Source of the DNA: Chalciporus piperatus
Lineage: Eukaryota > Basidiomycota > Agaricomycetes > Boletales > Boletaceae
Length of the DNA stretch: 29,232 nucleotides
Direction of reading: 5' to 3'
Assembly: GCA_038093975.1 (NCBI GenBank)
Contig: JBBPTG010000285.1
Coordinates: forward strand, 1 to 29,232
Within the stretch, counting starts at the first letter, position 1, and each line of letters starts with the position of its first letter. Positions 10,220 to 19,124 of the stretch are shown piece after piece. A program made the translations under genes and the position numbers. The notes under the pieces are model-generated. The model saw only the letters and a program-made list of their open reading frames with translations. It searched no databases and was not told the origin of the DNA.

Positions 10220-10489
10220 ATGGTCACATGGGACCCTTACTCAGGCTCCGGACAATACATCCAAGAATTCCTTCCGTTTGACAACCGGCAGATGCCCTTC
10301 GCAGGTACCATCCCTGCACCCTACCCTCCCCAAACTTCCCCCTACCCCGCTGGCCCGTCCACCAGCACAAGTTACATGTTGCATCAAGCGGCATACACCA
10401 ACCAAGAAGCGGAAGCGTACTGGCGCGACCACATTGAGTCAGAAGCTAAGGCACAAGCAGCCGAAGCTTTAAAAAGAAACAGCCAATGA
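10220..10489 (+). pseudogene. Gypsy gag fragment (3' piece)
   Basis: This continues the gag frame broken at 4480. Removing one ATGGT copy joins the frames without a shift. It encodes about 89 residues, Pro/Tyr-rich then a short charged helix (about AEAYWRDHIESEAKAQA), and stops at TGA 10487-10489. The stop overlaps the pol start as ATGA (10486-10489), so gag and pol are in different frames with a four-base overlap. No other domain is visible in this piece. Confidence 0.8.
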
Positions 10490-13400
10490 GAGAGATGGGT
10501 TCTCGGCGGCTCGGACATAGTTTACCAAATGGTTGTATTAGTACTACTCCTTGTGTTCCGTTTAAATATAACTTTTCTTCTTCTTCTGAAAGGGCGTCCC
10601 CGAGTGGCGTGACGACAGAAGTAAAACAATTCGTGCTTAATTCCCTTAAGGTAAATTATTTGAAAAAAGAAATCCCATCAAAAATACATGTAAGGAATCA
10701 GAATCGCAAAAACGAGCTGGATCTCGCTATTACCATTATGTACGATAAAGGCGAGCAATGGAAGAAGATGGAGTTTGCCGCTCTATTGGATTCCGGCGCA
10801 ACAGAGACATTTATAGATAAATCATTCTGTGAGCGACATGGTTTGACACTGGAAGCACTTCCTTTTCCAATTCCAGTGTACAACGCCAATGGCTCAGAGG
10901 GAGCGATAGGCGGTGTCACTCACAAGGTTTCACTTGTTTTGGGACACAATGGACATTTTGAACATATGGACGCTTTTGTTTCTGTACTTGGCACACACCA
11001 CATGATCATCGGCTATGATTGGCTTGAGAGGCACAACCCTGAAATTGATTGGGTAGCCAAACAAGTAAAATTCACACGCTGTACTGATCAGTGCACAGTA
11101 GTAAATTATCATTTGAAACATTCTCTTTCTATTCGTCGAGTGTTTGAGGCGGGGCTCACCGAGAAAGTCCCAGTAGAACTCCACAAGTACTTAGACGTCT
11201 TCTCAGAGCAAGAGAGTGAGTGTATGCCTACCCGAAAGGCATGAGACCACGCAATAGATCTCAAGCCTGATTTCGTTCCCAAGAAGGGTCAGGTGATTCC
11301 GATGTCCGAACAGGAACTAGACGACGTCAAAAAGTTTATCGATAAGGAGTTATCGAAAGGATATCTTCGTCCGTCGAAATCCCCTCAGACATCTCCTGTA
11401 TTCTTTATTCCAAAAAAGGATGGTAAAAAGAGATTAGTTATGGACTATCGTTACATAATGAGGGAACTGTCAAGAACACTTATCCTCTTCCCCTCATTTC
11501 TGGACTTATCGACCAGCTCAAAGGAGCTGATATGTTTACTAAAATGGACCTTCGTTGGGGTTACAATAATGTTAGAATAAAAGAAGGCGATGAATGGAAA
11601 GCGGCTTTCGTTACTCCATTTGGCGCTTACGAACCAGTCGTAATATATTTCGGACTTACCAATTCTCCACCTACATTTCAACAGATGATGAACGATCTGT
11701 TTAGTGACCTACACGGAGTTTTGATTAATTATATCGACGACCTCATGATCTTTACGTTCGGAAAAACTAGAGCACAGCACTTAGAAATAGTGAAAACCGT
11801 ATTGCAACGTCTCAGAGAGAACGATCTTTACGTAAAACCAGAAAAGTGCAGTTTTGCTGTAGATTCTGTAGATTTCTTGGGAATGGTTATCTCCCAGAAA
11901 GGTGTAGAGATGGACATTTCGAAGGTGCAGGTTATTTTGGATTGGCCGGCACCAACTCGGTTGAAGGGTGTTCAGTCCTTTTTAGGATTGGCTAACTTCT
12001 ATCGACGTTTCATTCAGGGCTTCGCTGACATTACTCGTCCCTTAAATGACCTTACCAAAAAAGGACACACCATACCGGTGGGGACCGGAGCAACAGCAAG
12101 CTTTTGACAAGCTGAAGCAGCAATTCACAACCGCTCCGCTCCTAGCATATCCTGACCGCTCTAAAGAAGTCAGAGTGGAAACGGACGCTAGTGATATTGC
12201 AACGGGAGCTGTGCTCTCGGTTAAATGTGATGATGGCCTCTGGAGGCCTTGTGCCTTCATTTCCCATTCCTTTAGTTCTGCCGAGAAGCACTATCCGGTT
12301 TATGACAAGGAGCTTCTAGCTGTCATCTGGGCTTTGCAGGAATGGAGACATTATCTAATGGGTCGAGAACATTTCGAGATTTGGACAGACCACAAGAATC
12401 TCGAATACTGGAAGTCTCCCCAAACTCTGAGCCCACATCAAGCATGCTGGAATGTGTTGCTCTCAGAGTATAATTACTCTATTATTTATAAACCCGGTTC
12501 TACAAATGGAAGGGCTGATGCTTTATCTCGTTGAGAAGATCACGGAGAAGCAGATTCCGATCATAACAAAAATATTACTGTACTTCCTGCTTCTGTTTTT
12601 ATTAATATGGTTACTCTTTCTTCGCCTATTTATGACGAAATACAAAATGAATCAGAAAAAATAAAAAATGATATGGTAGATGGCTTCGTTTTTGACGAGG
12701 GATCTATAGTATTTAAAAATGATAAAACAAAGTTTTTGTACCTACTCCTTTACGTATTAAATTACTTACAATCCTTCATGATTCCCCTATTGGCGGACAT
12801 GGTGGCCAAGGACGCACTTTACATTTGGTGACTCGTTATTTCTCCTGGCCTGGTGTCACACAAGACGTTAAAACTTATGTAGAACATTGTCAGACGTGCG
12901 CCCTCACGAAGGGAAAGTCAACTGCACAAGCTGGCAAATTAATTCCCCTTCCAGTTCCGAAAGAACCTTGGAAGAATATATCTATAGATTTTACCACGGG
13001 TTTTCCTAAATCACGTGGCTTTGATTCCATTTGCGTGATTATAGATCGCTTCTCTAAAGAAGTAGAGTTTATTGCGTGTAAAAAGACAATTTTTTCGAAA
13101 GAATTAGCTATTCTATTTAGAGACAATGTTTGGTGTAGACACGGACTTCCCTCTTCAATTGTTTCAGATTGAGGACCACAATTTGCATTGGAGTTTACTT
13201 CACAGCTTTGCACCCTTCTAGGAATAGAAAAGAAGCTGTCAACCACTTATCACCCCCAAACCGATGGCCAAATGGAGTGTATGAACCGAGAACTCCAGCA
13301 GTATCTCCGCGCTTACGTGGCTAAACGTCAAACGGAATTGGCTGATTGGTTGAAGATAGCACAGTTCCATCACAACTCCTCCCTTTCCACTGCCACCGGA

Positions 13401-14017
13401 ACGATCCCCTTCGCTATCACAAAAAACTACTTCCCACGCATGGGATTCGAAGGCGATTCATCTCCGGCTGGTGCATTTTTGGAAAAATGTGGAAAGACAC
13501 ACAAAGAAGTTGGGCAGGCGTTAGAAGAACTCAGAACTGAATGAAAGAGCAAGCGGACAAGCATCGGTCCGAAGCTCCAGATTATCAAATCAGAGATTCT
13601 GTTATGTTATCCACAGACAATCTCAAATTACCTTATCCTTCTAAAAAGATGACGCAGAACTGGATCGGACCTTATCAGATCACAAAGGTCCTTCCAAACG
13701 CAGTTACACTCGACTTGCCTAATTCCATGCACATACATCCCACGGTTAACGTCAAACGAGTTAAACTGGCTTGAGAACCGTTGGAAGGGCAACCGGTCCG
13801 TCTTCCGGATCCGGTAATAGTCAACCAAGAAGGAGAAGAAGAGTACGAGGTGGATTACATAGTGAAGTCTCAGGTTAAACAAGGACAGTTAGAGTACCTG
13901 GTTCATTGGAAAGGCTGGGATATATCAGACCGTACATGGGAAAAGGCAGCACATTTGTCAAATGCACCCGAAGCTGTCAAAGCTTTTCACAAAAAGCACC
14001 CGTCCGCCCCACGTTGA
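10486..14017 (+). pseudogene. Gypsy (chromovirus) pol: protease, RT, RNase H, integrase, chromodomain; decayed
   Basis: Protease motif DSGATETF starts near codon 102 (10789). The RT domain runs 11300-12050 with YIDD at 11730-11741. RNase H runs 12100-12500, with TDAS, DKELLAV and WTDHKNLEYW. The integrase zinc site lies at about 12775-12900 (HDSPIGGH..HCQTC). The integrase core has SIDF (about 12986), a D before the stop at 13170 and QMECMNREL (about 13272). A C-terminal chromodomain (EEEYEVDYIV..VHWKGW) lies at 13837-13985. Stops are at 11242-11244, 12532-12534, 13170-13172 and 13772-13774. Frameshifts lie near 11455 (one base lost), 12057-12062 (extra A in an A run), about 12730 (one base lost) and about 13541 (one base lost). 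The stop at 13170 sits where the family has Arg, so CGA to TGA is likely; 12532 and 13772 may be the same, and 11242 sits where Trp is expected. The gene is dead but every domain is recognisable. Confidence 0.92.
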
Positions 14018-14120
14018 ATTAACATGACCATGGGAAATTTCTCTGCCTTGTTCCAAAAATACGAAAATCTGACAGAGGTTCCTGAGCGCAAGTTGCCGAA
14101 TCACCTGGAATGTGATTCCT

Positions 14121-14133
14121 AGAGAGGGGATAG
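14121..14133 (+). other. Gypsy polypurine tract
   Basis: AGAGAGGGGATAG abuts the LTR at 14134, as expected for the plus-strand primer site. The 103 bp between the pol stop and this tract show no gene. Confidence 0.75.
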
Positions 14134-14586
14134 TGTTATAGTATTTAAAAACTTTTCAAACTTTTGCCTACAACGGTATTCAAACTCTGGACTTTGTCTA
14201 CAACTTAGGGGTCAAGCCGGATTCATCTTTATCCGCTCTGGTAGTCCTTGCAGCATTACATAATCTATTACATAATCAGGTTATGTGACAAAGGTCCAGA
14301 CTTAGATGAGTCAGCAATGATGTCATGGCCTAGACCCTAATCCGTGCCTGGTACCTTTTCTTATCATCGTCCCATTTACCTTATCTATCTTTTCCTTTGT
14401 GATTTCCTTATTCGGCTGTTGGTCTGTGTGCACTTCTCAATAGTATATAAGTAGCCCTGTACTTATCACAGACCCCAGTCTAATCCATTTGTTGCTTCAC
14501 CACAATTAAGCTTTAGTACTCAGCCTATTCCTTCGCAAGGTTTAGTGTGACCTAAGTCCCCGCTGTGTTTTGACTATGTCATAACA
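14134..14586 (+). repeat. Gypsy 3' LTR (453 bp)
   Basis: Begins TGTTATAGTA and ends GTCATAACA (TGTTAT/ATAACA inverted ends). It carries a TATA element, AGTATATAAGTAG, near 14440-14455, the likely promoter. Nearly the same sequence lies inverted at 25714-26165, which fixes both ends. No matching target duplication can be assigned because the other end of the element is missing. Confidence 0.93.
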
Positions 14587-15452
14587 CCTCTTGACTACAA
14601 ACTGTCGGAAAAAGTAATTTGCCATTCCCATGACTTGCAACTGCTTGCAAGGCCTCAATGTGCCGCCGGGATTGTAACTGACTTGGAATACCACCCGAAA
14701 TTATTACAATTCAGTTACAATTCACTTGCAATGCAGACAGTTACCATTTTAAATAAATTGTAATGGCGGTGGTTACCATTTTAAGTGCCTTGCAACCTGC
14801 CCTTTCCACACCCCCGAAAGGGAGGGTCTCATTCCCTTCCATGGCATTTCAAGCCATTCCAATGGAGTTCCAACCCGTAACTCAATTACAAGCCAAGGGA
14901 ATGGTTCCCACTATCTTTCGATCCAATCCTCCATCTTTCGATCCAATGTACAAGATCCCAATCCAGTTGCATTATACTACCAAGCCATCTGAAGAGTTTC
15001 AAGACGTCTAGCGGATAATAGCAAAAATTTCATAGCCTATATAAATGTCAAAAAGCAGTCACTGAGAGTGAGGAGACTGTGCAACGATGTGACAGAGAAC
15101 ATATACCGTGTGAGCATATCAATGTCCGAGTCGAAGCACAGCAGCAGCGAGTTGCGAAGAACACTCACATAGGGATAACAACATTGGCTGCTATGTCATC
15201 GGGGCAACAAGTCTGAGTCGGATGGTGATGGGTTGTCCAGAGTGGTATGTAGGGTGAGTATGGGAAGAATGGGTATTGGCGACGGCTGGGGCTGCGGTAG
15301 TTGGTGTCCGTGCTCACACTGGCAGGAGATAAAAGGCGGCTGAGAGGCTAATATATTATCGGAAGGGCTGCTTTAAGTTAGATATTGCAAGTACGACAGA
15401 GGCGGGACAGGACGGAACTCACTTACAGTGTGGATAGAAGGTGAGTACGACA
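14587..15452. other. Gene-free stretch with short repeated motifs
   Basis: I see no convincing gene in this 866-bp stretch. The part from 14600 to 15000 is full of short repeats: an 11-bp inverted pair ATTGTAACTGA (14671-14681) and TCAGTTACAAT (14711-14721), GTTACCATTTTAA twice (about 14739 and 14773), ATCTTTCGATCCAAT twice (about 14920-14960) and several TTGCAA words. This may be the worn end of a small DNA element. The stretch from 15000 to 15452 has scattered minus-strand open pieces but no supported model. It is the target flank of the transposon that follows. Confidence 0.4.
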
Positions 15453-15459
15453 AGTCAAT
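15453..15459. repeat. Target site duplication of the Tnp2 transposon (left copy)
   Basis: AGTCAAT directly precedes the left terminal repeat. The same seven bases directly follow the right terminal repeat at 22711-22717. Seven bases is long for a CACTA-type element, where 2-3 is usual. Confidence 0.85.
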
Positions 15460-15491
15460 CCCAGTGAAAACTTGCTATGCTGAGGCGTGTC
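15460..15491 (+). repeat. Left terminal inverted repeat (32 bp)
   Basis: Begins CCCAGTGAAAACTTGC and ends GAGGCGTGTC. It is identical to the reverse complement of 22679-22710. Just inside are two GTGTCCGG words (15487 and 15497) that may be part of the subterminal binding region. The rest, 15492-15997, has no gene I can support and probably holds the subterminal region and the 3' end of the 569-aa gene. Confidence 0.92.
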
Positions 15492-15997
15492 CGGATGTGT
15501 CCGGGTATGCTTCCGGGCGTCGTACATACGATAACATACAAGGACAGAATCGTCTAATAATAGTGAGAGTGTTTTTTATGCTACTGTCTGTCGGAGAGTG
15601 CAGACAAATGTCATTTTAGGAGCATACATATGACATCAGACTACAACATATCTATCGGAAACGGTTGGTGTGATCGTCGTCTGCTCACAGCGTACGACAC
15701 CTGATCGTATCTGGCAATGACGACACGAGCTATATGCTACCAGATGATCACAAATGCATTTTTCTCGCTTGTTCACACTGTTAGAAAATGTTGTAGGATG
15801 CTCAGAAATGTTATTCATAATACTACATGGGTACACCATCCAGATCCAGATACCTGCACACGACGAGAAAGCATTGAAAGCGACGAGAAAGCTATACGTG
15901 CAAATGATCCATCCGACGAAGACGAGAACTGAAGCAGCGGAACTGATTGAAATGCTGTGCGTGAGGAAAACAAGCTGTAACCGAGTCAGCGAGAAAT

Positions 15998-18041
15998 CTA
16001 ATAGATCGTGCCGTTGAATGCCTCGTCGGTCCAGGCATCCTTAGCGATCTATTCACGGACGTTAGAGAAAGTCTACCCAGCGAGTTGGATACTTACTAGC
16101 TCGGCACATTCCCTTTTGTACGCCTATAAAATGTTAGATTGTTAAATAGATTCTATAGCGCCACGTACATCCTGTTGGGTACCCTTCAAAACCTTGAACC
16201 AGTAGTGCCGAAATTCTTCGTTTGTTCCCGTCTCATTGATTTGCTTAAGCCAACGACGGGCACACAGGTTGCTAAAGACAACATTTAGCCAAATCTCGAG
16301 CTGAAGTAAAGCACTTACTATGCCGTTTTGTTTTTAGCAACACGCATCTTTCGGCCCTTGGTCTTCTCTTGAGCAATATTCCCATCCGCTTTTCCCGCAC
16401 CTTCCCCGTCCTTCGGAGAGCGCTCAGGGATTAGCATAGGGGGGATAGGAGGGATCTTGATCTTCAATGCGCTCTTGGCCAGCATCCCGCTATGTAAACG
16501 TGTTAGCAAATCATGAAAGAAGGAAAATAAGCTTACAGTGGATTAATGATGACGGTCTTTGTCGAGCTTGTCACACCAATCCCTTCGCTCGTTGCACCGG
16601 TCCCTTCGCTCGTTGCACCAGTTCCCTCCGAGTCGTCTCTCGCATCGACCCCATTGTCTTTCGCATCGATCTCTCCGCCGCTCATCACATCGACCCCATC
16701 GTCTCTCACATCAATCTCCCCGCCGCTCATCGCATCGACCCCCTCGCTCGTCACACCGGTCTCTTCGTTAATCGCATCAGGCCTTTTGTTAATCGCACCA
16801 GGCCCCTCGTTAATCGCACCGCTGACCCCCTCGTCCGTCGCACTGATATCTTCGTTCACGATAAGGATGTCTTTCTCGCTTGGTTTGGCTGGTTTGGCGG
16901 CTGTCTGTGGGGACTGGTTTGGAGCTGGAACAAGAAACACATCTAAGCTTGTATCAATAGAGGGCAACGGCACGGGGGAAGGAGATGAAGGAGTAGGAGC
17001 GGAGGATGATTCGGTTTCGGATGAGGCCGGAGCTGGTGAGTCGACTTGCTCGCTGCTCCTTAAGCCTTCCTCCGTATCCGATTCGCCTAGAAATATGTTA
17101 GTATGAATAATAAACTAGAATGCAACTTACCCTTGACTTTCTTTTCTGCACGCTCAGAATTGGATCCTTGTGCCTTTCGCTTCCGAGCGGCAACAGCAGA
17201 CGACTGTTCTCCCCCTGTGCTGGAGTCGTCCTCGGACTTGATGAGCTTGGCATCCACCCAGTTTCCCTGTCCGTCGCTGTTGTTTCGTACCCATCCAGGG
17301 TAGTCAAGACTACATAACTCCTCGATCTTCCAATCGTTTTCAGCAAGCTCCATGAATGCGAATGCCTTGTAGACGACGGTGTGGACGTAATCCCTGGCGG
17401 AAGCGCTAGCCTGTCCCCACTTCTTCGGGGCATTCTTGTTGATGGCAAGATCTTTCCAGGCGCTCTTGATACTCTTCCGCAACGATTTAAGTGTCGCCAC
17501 TGAAATCATTTCGCCGGTTTCGTCCTCGAGGTATGCCAGCTTCCAGCGATCGTTTTTGCTAGCCTCAGCTGTAGTCGTCCACTTGGCGTACGCCTCTTGA
17601 CACCAAAATCGTATATTGGGGTACCTTTCGTGTGTTTTGACAGTTGGCATGGAAGGCTGTACATTTACTCGAGCTGACAATTGATCGAACAAAGATCTAC
17701 AACCCCGAGAAATTAGTACTAGTGAACGAGTAAAACTTTGAGAGACTTACTTTATCGTGTCTCGCTCTATCGTCGTCTTCAGCAGCTGCCTTTCGAGCAC
17801 GTTGCAGCGCTCCTTGACTGCGGACAGTTCCTGCTGCATATATGCGCCCTAAAGAGGTTGGATCCGGTGAGAAAATTACTGACTAAGTATAACTCACCTG
17901 ATTACTGAATATATGTGATGACGGCGGCAATGCTGTGGGCATGTGGAGAAAAGACTCCGCATCTCGGCTAGGAAACTGTGCCCCAATAATGTCAGTGCCG
18001 CTACTAAAAGAGCTGAAGTCGAAAGCAGTTCCACAGTTCAT
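15998..18041 (-). CDS. Unknown transposon-borne protein, 8 exons, 569 aa
   Basis: I do not recognise this protein. Exons are 18041-17898, 17848-17751, 17696-17131, 17086-16537, 16489-16319, 16271-16169, 16123-16097 and 16048-15998. They total 1710 nt, exactly 570 codons, and every intron is 44-54 nt with GT..AG ends and mostly a CTAAC-like branch point. The start is MNCGTAFDF. A short coiled-coil-like segment (YMQQELSAVKERCNVLERQL) lies at about residues 49-70. Next comes a compact Trp- and Lys-rich domain (about 85-220; RFWCQEAYAKW, WKLAYLEDETGE, KKWGQASASARDYV, DYPGWVRN). A long acidic, degenerate repeat region follows (about 270-450; blocks like VDAMSGGEIDV and GTGATSE), then a basic patch (KTKGRKMRVAKNKT). 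The C-terminal domain ends KDAWTDEAFNGTIY. It faces away from the 186-aa gene. By position it could be a DNA-binding accessory like plant TnpA, but no sequence link supports that. Confidence 0.8.
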
Positions 18042-18262
18042 CGGACAGAACAGAATGTCTAGGGTATTTACAGAGCGGTGGGAATAAAACGGAAATGAAG
18101 GGAAGAATGGAAGATACTAGAGGACGCGACGCGACAGATGCCGACTCAACGCGTCTAAGGACAGGGGCAACTCCGACACGGCACATTCCGTAACTGGGGT
18201 GAAATTCAAGTTAAACAACATCTTTAACGACATCCAAGTCAGCCGACTACAGTTAGCCGAAT
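18042..18262. promoter_or_regulatory. Divergent promoter region between the two accessory genes
   Basis: These 221 bp separate two start codons pointing outward, so they must hold both promoters. A CGCGACGCGAC run lies at about 18124-18134. I see no clear TATA box. Co-expression of the two genes is inferred from this arrangement only. Confidence 0.5.
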
Positions 18263-19030
18263 ATGTTACCGCAGCCAATCCACAAAGCCCCTGTGCTCGA
18301 TATATCAGGCGATGTCATTCTCCTTGACGTCGACAATATTGTCCCGCAATGGGACATATATACCTTCTCACTCAACGTCAAGAAACCAGGCGAAAAGGTA
18401 TGTCAAGCTCGCATAATTGTTCTACAGAGCTGATGAAGTTCTCTCAGAAAATTGTTCTCCGTGTGAAGCGCGATCCTGTGAAGAAAGCAACCGTGTATGT
18501 ACTGTTTTTACTGCGTACCTCACTTTAATGAAAATTTCATAGTCAAACTCAAACGGAACACGTTCCCGAGGATATCCGAGTTAATGTGGTTGATGTGTAC
18601 ATATATGTTTTTTTTGGCTTCGTATTGGCTGACCAGATCACAGAGCGATTCAAACTGAGGACGAGGCCGTTGGAATCAAACTAGATGAAAATCTGGTCCC
18701 TAAGCTCGAACTCCCAGATCCAATCAAGCTCGAAGAACAGGATACTAATCTCACCGACACCGAACAGTTTGTAAGGTATGATTTCATGAATCTTTTTCGC
18801 TATTGTGTGATCAGTTCTCAATATATATATATACTAGCTGTCCTATTATGCCATGCCGCCTCCTTATCCGCTCGCCAAACGCCACGGTGAATGACGTGTT
18901 TCCAAAATATATGGTTCGTCCCTTTGAGATGTCGGCTATCAAGGAAGAGGGTGTGATTAAGCGAGCTAACGCTCAGGCTGATGCCGAGGAGGAACGACTC
19001 AGACGTGTCAAACGTATTCATTTGGGGTAG
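18263..19030 (+). CDS. Unknown transposon-borne protein, 5 exons, 186 aa
   Basis: I do not recognise this protein. Exons are 18263-18397, 18448-18494, 18543-18596, 18644-18775 and 18838-19030, totalling 561 nt in frame. Introns are 47-62 nt; the fourth has a pyrimidine-poor ATATATATATACTAG end. The start is MLPQPIHKAP. The N-terminal half alternates hydrophobic residues in a beta-rich pattern (DVILLDVDNIVPQWDIYTF, then KKIVLRVKRDP). The middle is acidic (about 85-125). The C-terminus is a charged helix rich in Ala, Glu and Arg ending RRVKRIHLG. There is no signal peptide or membrane segment. Its stop lies 94 bp from the stop of the transposase, which is read toward it. Because it sits inside the terminal repeats between two intact genes it is probably a functional part of the element rather than a trapped host gene. 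The role is unknown. Confidence 0.78.
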
Positions 19031-19124
19031 GGACTACATATCCGTGGGCTATTCATTGTAGTACATAAAATTTGCAAGACGTGCATAGGAAACCATCCGA
19101 GTCGGAGGCATGTTATGTAGTAAA

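Larger units (their letters stand above)
4122..14586 (+). mobile_element. Ty3/gypsy chromovirus, 5'-truncated, decayed, with nested copia insertion
   Basis: Parts in order are: C-terminal gag fragment (4122-4480 and 10225-10489), pol (10486-14017; protease, RT, RNase H, integrase, chromodomain), polypurine tract AGAGAGGGGATAG (14121-14133) and 3' LTR (14134-14586). No 5' LTR, primer-binding site or N-terminal gag is present. The left edge lies between the satellite arm (ending 4097) and 4122. The order PR-RT-RH-IN and the terminal chromodomain place it in the chromovirus group of Metaviridae-type elements. It is not autonomous now, with four frameshifts and four premature stops in pol. Confidence 0.9.
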
